DNA of 64,000 nucleotides from Aliirhizobium wenxiniae (GCF_019511445.1 NZ_JAEUAN010000020.1:59855-123854); one strand, 5' to 3'; positions 1 through 9,016 are shown, counted from the first letter of the stretch. Notes: generated from the sequence alone by a model not told the origin. Made by a program: numbers and translations.

Positions 1-56
1 ATCGAATGATCTTCCCTTGGTTCCTCCCCCCAAGGGATCAGGACAAGGATACCCCA

Positions 57-1244
57 ATGCCTCTCGCTCTCTACGCGTTGACGGCCGGCGCCTTCGGCAT
101 CGGCGTCACGGAATTCGTCATCATGGGTCTGCTGATAGATGTCAGCAAGGATCTCGGCGTCTCGATCTCCGCCGCCGGCCTCTTGATTTCCGGCTATGCG
201 CTCGGTGTCGTCATCGGCGCGCCGATCCTCGGCGCCATTTCCGGCAAGTGGTCGAAGAAGACCCTGCTGATGGCGTTGATGGTGGTGTTCACCATCGGCA
301 ATCTCGCCTGTGCGCTCGCCCCCGATTACTGGACGCTGATGGCGGCCCGCGTGCTGACCGCGTTCGCGCATGCCTCCTTCTTCGGTGTCGGTTCGGTGGT
401 TGCCACCAGCCTCGTTGCGCCGAACAAAAAGGCGTCGGCCATCGCTATCATGTTCACGGGTCTGACCGTCGCCAACATTCTCGGCGTGCCGTTCGGCACA
501 TGGCTGGGCCAAGCCTATGGCTGGCGCTCGACCTTCTGGGCGGTGACGTTGATCGGCATCGTTGCCCTTGCCGTGATCGCACTGCTCGTCCCCAAGGATA
601 AGGCTTCCGATGCGCAGGAAGAAGGCTCGCAAGGCGTCGCCGCCGTGCTTGGCCGTCGCTCGGTCATTCTCGGCCTGTTGACCACCGTGCTTTCCTGGGT
701 GGGCGTGTTTGCCGGCTTTACCTATATCGCGCCTATCCTCACCGAGATCACCGGCTTTTCCGCAGCCGCCGTCTCGCCGATCCTGCTCGTCTTCGGCGGT
801 GGTCTCGTGGTCGGCAATCTCTTCGGCGGCTGGCTGGCTGACCGTCACCTGATGCCGACGATCATCGGCAGCCTGATCGCGCTTTCCGTCGTGCTTCTGG
901 CGATGACCGCGACCATCCACCAGCCGGTGCTGGCGGTCATTTCCATCGCGCTCTTCGGCGCTGCCGCCTTCGCCACGGTTGCACCGCTGCAGATGTGGGT
1001 GCTGGCCAAGGCCGAAGGTGCAGGCCAGGGCCTCGCCTCGTCCTTCAACATTGCCGCCTTCAACCTCGGCAATGCGATCGGCGCCTGGCTCGGCGGTGCC
1101 GTCATCGACCATGGCCCCGGTCTTGGTGGCGTCACCTTCATCGCCGGTCTGGTTCCGATCGCAGCCCTTGCCGTGGCGCTGATTGCAATCCGCCTGGACA
1201 GGAAAGAAGGCCTGCGCGAAGCCCGGCTTTCACCCGCCGAATAA
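57..1244 (+). CDS. MFS efflux permease, DHA1 (AraJ/YdhP-like)
   Basis: A 395-residue inner-membrane permease of the major facilitator superfamily, expected to export a small molecule in exchange for protons; the substrate is unknown. About twelve hydrophobic segments are visible from the N-terminus, with TM1 carrying GVTEFVIMGLL and loop 2-3 carrying GKWSKKTLL, as in AraJ/YdhP-type exporters. The ATG at 57 is preferred to the one at 6 because AAGGAT lies six bases before it and the hydrophobic sequence starts there. An aldo/keto reductase follows after 21 bases in the same direction, so one transcript is likely. Confidence 0.85.
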   Translation: MPLALYALTAGAFGIGVTEFVIMGLLIDVSKDLGVSISAAGLLISGYALGVVIGAPILGAISGKWSKKTLLMALMVVFTIGNLACALAPDYWTLMAARVLTAFAHASFFGVGSVVATSLVAPNKKASAIAIMFTGLTVANILGVPFGTWLGQAYGWRSTFWAVTLIGIVALAVIALLVPKDKASDAQEEGSQGVAAVLGRRSVILGLLTTVLSWVGVFAGFTYIAPILTEITGFSAAAVSPILLVFGGGLVVGNLFGGWLADRHLMPTIIGSLIALSVVLLAMTATIHQPVLAVISIALFGAAAFATVAPLQMWVLAKAEGAGQGLASSFNIAAFNLGNAIGAWLGGAVIDHGPGLGGVTFIAGLVPIAALAVALIAIRLDRKEGLREARLSPAE

Positions 1245-1265
1245 CCGCCAAGAAGGATACCGGTC

Positions 1266-2303
1266 ATGGACTATCGCACACTTGGAAAATCCGGCCTGAA
1301 AGTGCCGGTCCTCGCCTTCGGAGCCGGCACGTTCGGCGGCTCCGGCCCGCTGTTCAGCGCCTGGGGCAATACTGATGTAGAGGAAGCCCGCCGCCTCGTC
1401 GACATCTGCCTCGAAGCCGGCGTCAACCTGTTCGACACGGCGGACGTCTATTCGAACGGCGCATCTGAAGAGGTGCTGGGACAGGCGATCAAGGGTCGGC
1501 GCAAGGACGTGCTGATCTCCACCAAGGCCAGCCTGCCGACCGGCGACGGGCCGAACGACTGGGGTTCGTCGCGATCCCGGCTGATCGGTGCGGTCGAAAG
1601 ATCGCTGAAGCGGCTCGGCACCGACCATATCGACATCTTCCAGCTGCATGCCTTCGATGCATCGACGCCCGTTGAAGAAGTGGTCTCGACGCTCGACCAG
1701 CTCGTTCACGACGGCAAGCTGCGCTATATCGGTGTTTCCAATTTCTCCGGCTGGCAGATCATGAAATCGCTGGCGGCGGCGGAGAAGAACGGTTGGACGC
1801 GCTATGTCGCCAACCAGGTCTATTATTCGCTGATCGGCCGCGATTACGAATGGGACCTGATGCCACTCGGTGAAGACCAGGGCCTCGGTGCACTGGTGTG
1901 GAGCCCGCTCGGCTGGGGCCGGCTGACCGGCAAGATCAGCCGATCCAAACCGATCCCCGCGGGCAGCCGCCTGCACGAGACGGCAAGTTTCGGACCACCG
2001 GTGGAGGGCGAGTATTTCTACCGGGTGATCGACGCTCTGGAAGAGGTTGCGGCGGAAACGGACAAGACCGTACCGCAGGTGGCGATAAATTGGCTGATCT
2101 CTCGGCCGACCGTGTCTTCCGTCATCATTGGCGCCCGCAACGAGGAACAACTGAGACAAAATCTCGGTGCGGTGGGCTGGTCGCTGACGAAGGAGCAGAT
2201 CGCCAAGCTGGACGCGGCAAGCGCTGTGACGGCGCCCTATCCGCATTTTCCCTATTACCGGCAGGAGGGATTTGCCCGGCTCAACCCACCGATCATCGGC
2301 TGA
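1266..2303 (+). CDS. Aldo/keto reductase
   Basis: A 345-residue NADPH-dependent aldo/keto reductase of the long-chain group, with a TIM-barrel fold and a cytosolic location. The catalytic tetrad can be placed at Asp57 and Tyr62 (FDTADVY), Lys87 (LISTKA) and His128 (IFQLHAF). The family reduces aldehydes and ketones to alcohols; the physiological substrate cannot be read from sequence. Start ATG has AAGGATACC upstream. It follows the MFS exporter closely, which suggests a detoxification pair: reduce a carbonyl compound and export it. That link is inference only. Confidence 0.9.
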   Translation: MDYRTLGKSGLKVPVLAFGAGTFGGSGPLFSAWGNTDVEEARRLVDICLEAGVNLFDTADVYSNGASEEVLGQAIKGRRKDVLISTKASLPTGDGPNDWGSSRSRLIGAVERSLKRLGTDHIDIFQLHAFDASTPVEEVVSTLDQLVHDGKLRYIGVSNFSGWQIMKSLAAAEKNGWTRYVANQVYYSLIGRDYEWDLMPLGEDQGLGALVWSPLGWGRLTGKISRSKPIPAGSRLHETASFGPPVEGEYFYRVIDALEEVAAETDKTVPQVAINWLISRPTVSSVIIGARNEEQLRQNLGAVGWSLTKEQIAKLDAASAVTAPYPHFPYYRQEGFARLNPPIIG

Positions 2304-2445
2304 TCCTCTCAACGGGAGCAACCGGTTTTCGCGAAATATTGCAATTGATCCATCCGTCAAACGGCCCATCTAAAGTGGGTCTCATTTCCGGCCCGGCCCG
2401 CTTTTCACCTATCACGGCCGGGCCTGCCTTTCCAAAGGAGTTATC

Positions 2446-3273
2446 ATGTTCGACGTCAGCGCAAACGGCGCAAATATCCCCGCCCTCGGTTTCGGCACCT
2501 TCCGCATGCCGGATGCCGATGTGCATCGCATTCTGCCGGAAGCCCTGAAGCTCGGCTTCCGCCATGTCGATACCGCGCAGATCTACAAGAACGAGGCGGC
2601 TGTCGGCGATGTCCTGAAATCCTCGGGTATTCCCCGGCAGGATATCTTTCTCACCACCAAGGTCTGGGTCGATCGTGTCGGCCACAAGGATTTCATCGCC
2701 TCGGTGGATGAAAGCCTGACCAAGCTGAAGACCGATCATGTCGATCTTCTTCTCTTGCACTGGCCGCAGAGCGAAATGCCCCTCGCTGACCGGATCGGCG
2801 CGCTGAACGAGCTTCGCAAGGCCGGCAAGGTGAAGAATATCGGCGTCTCCAACTTCTCCACCGCGCTGATGGCGGAAGCGGTAAAACTGTCGGACGCACC
2901 GATCGTCAACAACCAGGTCGAATATCACCCCTATCTCGACCAGACCAAGGTTTTGGCCGAAGCGGCCAAGACCGACATGTCGGTGACCGCCTATTACCTG
3001 ATGGCCGATGGCGCGGTGCCGAAGGACGAGGTGCTGAAGGATATCGGGGCCAAGCATGGCAAGACCGCAGCACAGGTCGTGCTGCGCTGGGCCGTGCAGC
3101 AGAAGGGCGTGATCGCGCTGTCGAAGACGGCGACGGAAAGCCGCCTGCCGGAAAACTTCGACATCTTTGATTTCGCCCTGTCGGAAGAGGAAATGGCTCA
3201 AGTCCATAAGCTCGCCCGCCCGGACGGCCGGATCGTCAATCCGGGCCATCTGGCGCCGGAATGGGATAAGTGA
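2446..3273 (+). CDS. Aldo/keto reductase, AKR5 (DkgA/DkgB-like)
   Basis: A 275-residue aldo/keto reductase resembling the 2,5-diketo-gluconate / methylglyoxal reductases (DkgA/DkgB). Catalytic residues fit Asp42 and Tyr47 (HVDTAQIY), Lys72 (LTTKVW) and His105 (LLLLHWPQ). It is shorter than the preceding reductase and of a different subgroup, so it is not a tandem duplicate. AAGGAG sits just before the ATG. It lies 142 bases after the previous gene and is closed by a strong hairpin at 3305-3336, so it may have its own promoter. Likely a cytosolic NADPH-dependent carbonyl reductase; substrate unproven. Confidence 0.88.
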   Translation: MFDVSANGANIPALGFGTFRMPDADVHRILPEALKLGFRHVDTAQIYKNEAAVGDVLKSSGIPRQDIFLTTKVWVDRVGHKDFIASVDESLTKLKTDHVDLLLLHWPQSEMPLADRIGALNELRKAGKVKNIGVSNFSTALMAEAVKLSDAPIVNNQVEYHPYLDQTKVLAEAAKTDMSVTAYYLMADGAVPKDEVLKDIGAKHGKTAAQVVLRWAVQQKGVIALSKTATESRLPENFDIFDFALSEEEMAQVHKLARPDGRIVNPGHLAPEWDK

Positions 3274-3304
3274 TCCGCAGTACAAATCAGGATTGAAGAA
3301 GACG

Positions 3305-3336
3305 GGCTCCAGAGAGAATATCTCTGGAGCCTTTCT
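3305..3336 (+). terminator. Intrinsic terminator after the AKR5 gene
   Basis: An 11-bp perfect stem, GGCTCCAGAGA with TCTCTGGAGCC, closes a five-base loop and is followed by TTTCT. It ends the upstream reductase transcript 30 bases after its stop. Confidence 0.8.
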
Positions 3337-3362
3337 ACATCGATCAGCCACGGAGCCGACGG

Positions 3363-3911
3363 ATGAAGTTAGATAAAGAGCCCGATTTGGCGCTTGAGGA
3401 TGACGCACCGGACCTAAGCCAGCCACCATGGCCCGATATGCTTGCAACTGTGCCGGTTCGATCTGGAGCGCATCCGCTCCTGCGTCGGGTGGAAGGCCGT
3501 TTCTTCCGTTCGGTGCCGGCGAGCCGGCTGGACAACATTCTCGATCCGCCCGATCCGAAAAGCGCCGGCCGCTATCATCGCCCCGGCGAGAGTATCCTCT
3601 ACACCAGCGCGACATTCGAATCGGCAGTCGCGGCGATCTCGGGCTATATGAGCCAGGACGGCATGCCTCGGATGATGGTGCCGCTCCGGATCAGCGAAGC
3701 CTTCGTGCTCGACCAGCATGATGAAGAAGCCTGCAAGGTATTCGGCATCGAGAGAGATCTTTCCAACGAGCCGTGGCAGGCAGCGCTTGCGGAAGGTCGC
3801 GAACCGGCTTCGTGGCGGAATGCCGATATCGCCCGCGCCTCGGGCGCAGACGGGATCATCGACCGATCCCGCAAGATGCCGGGAGCATGGCATCTCAACC
3901 TGTTTTACTAG
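3363..3911 (+). CDS. Orphan RES-domain protein
   Basis: A 182-residue RES-domain protein. The name-giving residues can be placed as Arg70 (GRYHRPGESILYTS), Glu86 (ATFESAVAA) and Ser169 (IIDRSRKMPGAW). RES toxins of RES-Xre modules break down NAD+, and the fold is related to ADP-ribosyltransferases. No Xre/MbcA-type antitoxin gene is visible on either side: upstream is a terminator, downstream a repeat-filled gap. It is therefore either a domesticated enzyme or a toxin whose partner has been lost. Start ATG is preceded by a GGAG-type site. A second, paired RES gene lies at 22.4 kb. Confidence 0.75.
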   Translation: MKLDKEPDLALEDDAPDLSQPPWPDMLATVPVRSGAHPLLRRVEGRFFRSVPASRLDNILDPPDPKSAGRYHRPGESILYTSATFESAVAAISGYMSQDGMPRMMVPLRISEAFVLDQHDEEACKVFGIERDLSNEPWQAALAEGREPASWRNADIARASGADGIIDRSRKMPGAWHLNLFY

Positions 3912-4070
3912 AACGAAAGCGGTGGCCCGAAAGTCGAGATATGCGGCGAGCCGGTCGAAATCATCCCATCGGCTGACGGTCCGACATGGGATCGGAGCCG
4001 GACAGGCTGAAACGAGGAACTTTTTTCAAGCGGCTTCCGGAGTTCGAGCCGGGGGTGGAATAGGAGGCGC

Positions 4071-4290
4071 ATGCGGCGCGTTACCCCCTTCTGCCCTGCC
4101 GGGCATCTCCCCCACAAGGGGGGAGATCCGCTGGGCGCACTGCCCTGCCTCGATCAAATTCAGCCATGGAAGAGACCACTGCTTTCGGGCTTCTTTCTTG
4201 AGCGCTCCGGCTCGGGCGATGAACAAGCCGCTTGTAATCTCCCCCCTTGTGGGGGAGATGGCCGGCAGGCCAGAGGGGGTGCCGGCCATT
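4071..4290. repeat. Inverted pair of palindromic intergenic repeats
   Basis: Two copies of one motif face each other. Copy 1 (about 4078-4130) reads CTGCCGGGCATCTCCCCCAC and continues into AAGGGGGGAGA. Copy 2 (about 4236-4285) is the reverse complement of a version with GGCCTGCCGGCCATCTC. Each forms a CTCCCCC/GGGGGAG hairpin. The same motif recurs at 16.9 kb and 34.0 kb. It resembles the short mosaic elements common in rhizobial intergenic DNA. The gap 3912-4310 holds nothing else that I can support. Confidence 0.75.
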
Positions 4291-4310
4291 TCCAATCTCG
4301 CTTGATCTAC

Positions 4311-5288
4311 TCAATCCTTGGCAAAGGTCGTCGCCGTCTGCGAGGTCGTCACCATGGTGTTATAGTCCGAGACGATCCATTCGATATCGCTGCCGCCGGC
4401 CTTGCGGGCGTCGCCCTTGACCTTGCGAAGCTGCTCGTCGAGATCGCGCAGCTTGGAGAGAAGCGAGGCCGGGCGGCTTTCGAAGACATGGAAACTATCC
4501 GGGTGGTCGATGGCATAGTCGTCGAACGCGCGCACCGCACCCGCATAGGCATCGAGCTCGCCCTTGAACACGGCCATATCGACGATCGGCTTCTCATTGT
4601 CCGGCATCAGGTCCATCATCGCTTCGGCGCGGATCATGACATTGCGGACATGCCAGCGGGATTTCCTGCCCTCGGCCTGTTCGAGCGCATCGAGAGATGC
4701 ACGGTCGAGCTTCACCTTTTCCGACCGCAATGTCAGGTCGGCAGTCTCGCGACGCTCCTGATAGGTTGGAGCAAGAGCCGCGATATCCTTATGGAAAGCC
4801 CTGGCGCCTTCCATCTTGTCCGATTTATAGTCGAGCCGCTCGTAATACTTGTTGGCTTTTTCGACGACCGGTGCCAGCTTCTGGTAGACCTCGACATAGG
4901 CAAGCATGGCGGCGTCGAGTTCCGGCATTTTCGGTTTAGCCCTCGCGGCTTCCTCGACTGCTGCGATCTCATCGCGCACGTCGTAAAGCGAATAAAGCCC
5001 GTAGATGACCCTCTCCTTGCCTGTTGGCCCCTGTTTCATGTCGACCCAGCTCTCATAGCGCTGGAGCGATTCGGAGGCTCGAATGGAGCGGTTGAGGAAT
5101 TCGACATAGGCATTCATCTTGCCAATCGCATCGTCGGAGAGATCGGCTTGCACCTCACCCGCTGAGCCCGCGACTGCTGCAGATTGGGCAAATGCAGGTG
5201 TGCCGGAAAGAACCGGCGCGATGGTCGGAACCTGCAGCAAAAGCGAAACCGCGGCGACGGCAAACGCCCTCGACGTGAAAATGCGCAT
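4311..5288 (-). CDS. DUF3829 (YiiG-like) secreted protein
   Basis: A 325-residue protein with an N-terminal signal peptide (charged start, hydrophobic core, cut near PAFAQS) followed by an all-alpha, charged DUF3829/YiiG-type domain rich in Lys, Glu and Tyr. The E. coli relative is a putative lipoprotein of unknown function; here there is no clear lipobox, so a soluble periplasmic protein is more likely. The ATG at 5288 is chosen because GGGGGT precedes it and the signal peptide starts there; the frame is open 24 bases further upstream. Two perfect hairpins lie in its leader (5306-5337, 5354-5373). Confidence 0.65.
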   Translation of the reverse strand: MRIFTSRAFAVAAVSLLLQVPTIAPVLSGTPAFAQSAAVAGSAGEVQADLSDDAIGKMNAYVEFLNRSIRASESLQRYESWVDMKQGPTGKERVIYGLYSLYDVRDEIAAVEEAARAKPKMPELDAAMLAYVEVYQKLAPVVEKANKYYERLDYKSDKMEGARAFHKDIAALAPTYQERRETADLTLRSEKVKLDRASLDALEQAEGRKSRWHVRNVMIRAEAMMDLMPDNEKPIVDMAVFKGELDAYAGAVRAFDDYAIDHPDSFHVFESRPASLLSKLRDLDEQLRKVKGDARKAGGSDIEWIVSDYNTMVTTSQTATTFAKD

Positions 5289-5305
5289 TCTGATTACCCC
5301 CGAAG

Positions 5306-5373
5306 ACATCAAATTATTAACTGTTTGAATTTGATGTTTGAACCGCGAAGGTCAACTGCGAAAAATCGCAGTT
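5306..5373 (-). promoter_or_regulatory. Two inverted repeats upstream of the DUF3829 gene
   Basis: A 10-bp perfect inverted repeat (ACATCAAATT with AATTTGATGT, 12-base spacer, 5306-5337) starts 18 bases before the ATG. A second 8-bp stem (AACTGCGA with TCGCAGTT, loop AAAA, 5354-5373) lies behind it. They may be an operator or leader hairpins. The rest of the gap to 5696 is AT-richer but shows nothing I can name. Confidence 0.45.
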
Positions 5374-5696
5374 TGTGCGCTTTTGCAGGATGGCGAAGGG
5401 TTGGCCCCCTTGTCAAACAAGCCGTTTACCAACCTCCACTTGCGCCTCCAGGTTCGTTCAACTTTGTTTCCTGAGAAATATTCAGCTTTTCAACGAATTT
5501 TCCGATTCCTGCGCATTTGATTAAATTGCGATTAAGCAAGATTGCCATAGCGTGCGCCCAAGCCCATGACAGGCCCGCATGACAGCCCAGCCCGCGCCTT
5601 CCCGGCCTCCGATAGCGACCACTCGTGCCTCCTCCATTCTGCCCGATCTTCCCAAGGCGACCTGCGTCCACGCGGTCCATTCTCACGGTGTATGCT

Positions 5697-7622
5697 ATGA
5701 GTTTTCTTTCAAACGCGAAAATTAGAACCAAGATACTGTCCCTGATCATTCCGGTCTGTCTGATCGGCGTGGCCGGTATCGGCGCTGCCGCCTACAGCTT
5801 CAAGCAGGCGGACAAGCAATATACGTCCTTCATTGCAGAAGACAGTGTCGCAGCGACCCAGGTCTCTCGCGCTTCCACCTCGATGAACTCGGTCGCCTAT
5901 AGCGCGTATCAGTTGACCGTCTACCCGCAGGGTTCCGCCTTCCGCGCCGTGGCGCAGAAGAATTACGAAAGCGGCAAGAAGGTCATCGGCACGCTGCTCG
6001 GCTCGGCCAAGCAGCTTATCCCGGAACAGGCCAGCGATCTGTCCGCGTTCGAAACCCGCGCGCTCGCAATCATGGCGATGACCGACAAGGCCGTCGCGCT
6101 GACTGAGCAGGGCCAGATGCAGGATGCCCAGGCCGTGCTTGCCCAGGTCGATCCGGACATCGCCAAGATCCGCGATGATTTCAAGGATTGGAACGTCGCC
6201 AATACGAAGACGGTCCTCGACAACAGCGCCGCGATCACCGCACAGATCAACTCGACCCTCATCACGCTGATCACGACGCTCGGCCTGCTGTTTGCCGCTG
6301 CGATCGCGGCGTCGCTGTTCGTTGCCTCGCGCGGCATTTCGGGCCCGATCGACATGCTGCGCCAGCGTATGGCGTCGCTCGTCGGCGGTCAGACGAAACA
6401 GGAAGTTCCGGGCCTCGGCCGCAAGGACGAAGTGGGCCAGATGGCCGAAGCTGTTGCGGTGTTCCGCGACAATGCGATCGAACGCATCAAGCTTGAGGAA
6501 GAGGCCCGCGCCAACCGCAGCCTTTCCGAACAGGAACGCGCCGCCCGCGAAGAGCAGAAGGCGAAGGAAGCCGCCGACGTAAAGTTCGCAGTCGACAACC
6601 TTGCAAGCGGCCTGTCGCATCTTGCCGACGGCGACCTTGCTTACCGGATCGGCCAGCCCTTCACCGAAACGCTCGACGGCGTACGCCATAACTTCAACGC
6701 CTCGGCCGACAAGCTGCAGACCGCCATGCGCGGCGTTGCCCAGAATGCCCGCGGTATCGATGCCGGTGCCAACGAGATCAAGTCGGCTGCCGACGATCTG
6801 GCCAAGCGTACCGAACAGCAGGCCGCAGCGCTGGAAGAGACCGCTGCAGCGCTGGAGCAGATCACCACCACGGTGAAGGACGCCGCCAAGCGTGCGTCGG
6901 AAGCCGGTTCGCTTGTCGCCCGTACCCGTCAGGGTGCGGAAAAATCCGGCGAGATCGTCCAGACCGCTGTCCAGGCGATGGAGGAGATCGAAAAGTCTTC
7001 GGGCGAGATCGGCAACATTATCGGCGTGATCGACGATATCGCCTTCCAGACCAACCTGCTTGCTCTCAACGCCGGTGTCGAAGCTGCGCGTGCCGGTGAA
7101 GCCGGCAAGGGCTTTGCGGTCGTTGCACAGGAAGTGCGCGAACTCGCTCAGCGCTCTGCCAATGCGGCGAAGGAAATCAAGGCGCTGATCACGACGTCGA
7201 ACGAGCAGGTTCGCAACGGCGTGGACCTGGTCGGACAGACGGGCAAGGCGCTGCAGACGATCGTCGGCGAAGTTCAGGAAATCAACCGCAACGTCGCGGC
7301 GATCGTGGAATCCTCGCAGGAACAGTCGTCGGGTCTCCAGCAGATCAACACGGCCGTCAACCAGATGGACCAGGATACGCAGAAGAACGCGGCGATGGTG
7401 GAAGAATCCACCGCCGCCAGCCACAGCCTGGCGCGCGAAGTCGCCTCGCTGAACTCGCTGCTCGCCCAGTTCAAGCTGGCAGACGGCCATGCCCCGGCAG
7501 CCGTTCGTCCGGCAGCGCGGAACGATGCACCGGCCGCTTCGCCGGCCCGGTCGCTCGCCCGCAAGGTTGCAGGCGCGTTTTCCGGCAATGCTGCCGTGGC
7601 GCAGAACTGGGAAGAATTCTGA
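5697..7622 (+). CDS. Methyl-accepting chemotaxis protein
   Basis: A 641-residue chemoreceptor. TM1 is near residues 15-35, a helical periplasmic sensor follows to about residue 185, TM2 lies near 190-210, then two HAMP segments (about 215-265 and 300-355) and the signalling domain with the conserved hairpin tip around DDIAFQTNLLALNAGVEAAR. It ends in NWEEF, the pentapeptide that tethers CheR/CheB in many receptors. The ATG at 5697 is chosen because the residues encoded upstream are Pro/Arg-rich and unlike an MCP start. The ligand is unknown. A 14-bp terminator stem follows directly. Confidence 0.92.
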   Translation: MSFLSNAKIRTKILSLIIPVCLIGVAGIGAAAYSFKQADKQYTSFIAEDSVAATQVSRASTSMNSVAYSAYQLTVYPQGSAFRAVAQKNYESGKKVIGTLLGSAKQLIPEQASDLSAFETRALAIMAMTDKAVALTEQGQMQDAQAVLAQVDPDIAKIRDDFKDWNVANTKTVLDNSAAITAQINSTLITLITTLGLLFAAAIAASLFVASRGISGPIDMLRQRMASLVGGQTKQEVPGLGRKDEVGQMAEAVAVFRDNAIERIKLEEEARANRSLSEQERAAREEQKAKEAADVKFAVDNLASGLSHLADGDLAYRIGQPFTETLDGVRHNFNASADKLQTAMRGVAQNARGIDAGANEIKSAADDLAKRTEQQAAALEETAAALEQITTTVKDAAKRASEAGSLVARTRQGAEKSGEIVQTAVQAMEEIEKSSGEIGNIIGVIDDIAFQTNLLALNAGVEAARAGEAGKGFAVVAQEVRELAQRSANAAKEIKALITTSNEQVRNGVDLVGQTGKALQTIVGEVQEINRNVAAIVESSQEQSSGLQQINTAVNQMDQDTQKNAAMVEESTAASHSLAREVASLNSLLAQFKLADGHAPAAVRPAARNDAPAASPARSLARKVAGAFSGNAAVAQNWEEF

Positions 7623-7650
7623 GCTGCACCGAAGCAGCCAACCGAAACCT

Positions 7651-7690
7651 GAAACGGGCGGAGCAGCAATGCTCCGCCCGTTTCGTTTTG
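7651..7690 (+). terminator. Strong intrinsic terminator after the chemoreceptor
   Basis: A 14-bp perfect stem (GAAACGGGCGGAGC with GCTCCGCCCGTTTC, loop AGCAAT) is followed by GTTTTGC. It lies between convergent genes and may also serve corA on the other strand. Confidence 0.9.
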
Positions 7691-7707
7691 CTGATCCTGC
7701 CTGAAGA

Positions 7708-8745
7708 TTACAGCCAGCCCTTGCGCTTGAAATAGAGGTAGGGCACGGCCATCGAGAAGATCATCAGGCCGATGGCCGAATGGTAGCCATATTGCCATTG
7801 CAGCTCCGGCATGGCGGCGAAGTTCATGCCGTAGACGGAGGCGACCAGCGTCGGCGGCAGGAACATGACCGAGGCGACGGAGAAGATCTTGATGATCTGG
7901 TTCTGCTCCAGATTGATCAGGCCGAGCGTCGCGTCGAGCAGGAAGTTGATCTTGTTCGACATGAAGGCAGAGTGATCGCCAAGCGAAGTGGCATCCCGCT
8001 GCAGCAGCTTCAGCCGCTGGCGGACTTCCTTCGACAGTTTGCGATCGACGCCATCGAGCGCCGCATAATAGGCGACGACGCGGGAGACGCTGACGAGGCT
8101 TTCGCGCACAACGGTGATGAACTCTCCCTTCTGGCCGATGGCCTGGATGAGTTCCTGCAGGTCACGCTGCTTCTTGTTGGCCTTTGCCGCCTTGGCCTGG
8201 AACACATCCCGCGAGATCTGGTCGATATCGGCGCCGAGCCGTTCCAGCGTATCGGCCATGCGGTCGATGATCGCCTCGATCAGGCCGCTCATGATCAGCT
8301 CGCCGGTGGCCGTATGGGTGCCGAGACCGTTTGCCTTGCGGGCACGGGCCATGAAGGCATCGAAAGGACGTGGTTCGGCATGGCGGACGGTGACGAGGAT
8401 CTGCCCCTTGATGATGAAGGTGACCGGCACCTTGATCGGCGTGCCGGCATCGGGACGCGTCAGCACCGTCATGGTCATGAACTCTGCGCCGTCCTCCTGA
8501 TAGAGACGGGCGGAAAGCTCGATATCCTCCATCTCGTCCATGGTCGGAACGACGAGGCCGAGACATTGTCCGACTTCACGCTCCTCTTCGGCCGTCGGGC
8601 TGATCAGGTCGTACCAGACGATGGAAGGGGCTTTTACGGCAGGCGTGGCATCGGTCTGCTGCGCAACGGTATTTGTACCTTCGGACGGTTCGTCGAAGGC
8701 TGCGGGCACAAGGCGGTCAAGGTCATAGGCGTGGATGCGCAGCAT
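7708..8745 (-). CDS. corA: CorA-family Mg2+/Co2+ channel
   Basis: A 345-residue divalent-cation channel of the CorA family. A long, charged, mostly helical cytosolic domain is followed by two C-terminal membrane helices, the first ending in the selectivity motif YGMN (GMNFAAMPELQW), and a basic tail (YFKRKGWL). CorA works as a homopentamer importing Mg2+ in the inner membrane. The ATG at 8745 is preferred over the upstream in-frame one at 8787 because AAGGAG lies seven bases before it. A hairpin-rich leader of about 160 bases precedes it. Confidence 0.92.
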   Translation of the reverse strand: MLRIHAYDLDRLVPAAFDEPSEGTNTVAQQTDATPAVKAPSIVWYDLISPTAEEEREVGQCLGLVVPTMDEMEDIELSARLYQEDGAEFMTMTVLTRPDAGTPIKVPVTFIIKGQILVTVRHAEPRPFDAFMARARKANGLGTHTATGELIMSGLIEAIIDRMADTLERLGADIDQISRDVFQAKAAKANKKQRDLQELIQAIGQKGEFITVVRESLVSVSRVVAYYAALDGVDRKLSKEVRQRLKLLQRDATSLGDHSAFMSNKINFLLDATLGLINLEQNQIIKIFSVASVMFLPPTLVASVYGMNFAAMPELQWQYGYHSAIGLMIFSMAVPYLYFKRKGWL

Positions 8746-8905
8746 GACGGCTCCTTTTCGGACCAGTTGGTCCCCGGAGCGCATCACCGAGAAAACGGAT
8801 CAGAGCCCCGAAGCGGCAGGTCTATCTGTTGACGTCGAACTTCGACTGTCGGGGTTCATCTCGGTTGTCCTTTGAAAGAGCGACGCCCGGACGGGCCGTC
8901 GCTTC
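8746..8905 (-). promoter_or_regulatory. Structured 5' leader of corA (candidate riboregulator)
   Basis: Several stems are visible on the minus strand: AGCGAC/GTCGCT with inner GCCC/GGGC (8878-8903), GTCGAA/TTCGAC (8834-8846), and GGACC/GGTCC just before the Shine-Dalgarno (8760-8773). Leaders of Mg2+ transporters are often Mg2+-sensing, but I cannot match this one to a known class. Confidence 0.35.
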
Positions 8906-8911
8906 GAGGCT

Positions 8912-8940
8912 CACATGGGCCTGTTGGCAAGGAAAGTCAA
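8912..8940 (-). promoter_or_regulatory. Predicted corA promoter
   Basis: On the minus strand TTGACT (8940-8935) is separated by exactly 17 bases from CATGTG (8917-8912). This places the transcript start near 8905, at the outer edge of the first leader hairpin. The -10 match is weak. Confidence 0.4.
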
Positions 8941-8970
8941 TGGCTTCCTTAAGTAGCACCCACAAAGATA

Positions 8971-8994
8971 AATGCCCGGCCGGAACCGGGCATT
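8971..8994 (-). terminator. Terminator of the iron/pseudoazurin operon
   Basis: A 9-bp stem, AATGCCCGG with CCGGGCATT and a six-base loop, is followed on the minus strand by TATCTTTG, 22 bases after the pseudoazurin stop. It separates this operon from corA. Confidence 0.75.
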
Positions 8995-9016
8995 CGGATG
9001 CGAATCGGCGACCGTT

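Noticed and set aside
4071..5165. 364-codon plus-strand frame over the repeats and the DUF3829 gene
   Set aside because: Begins inside a palindromic repeat and runs antisense to a gene with a clear signal peptide.
5709..7490. 593-codon open frame antisense to the chemoreceptor
   Set aside because: Mirror frame of a high-GC gene; the product is Arg/Asp/Gly-rich without domains, and there is no ribosome-binding site.
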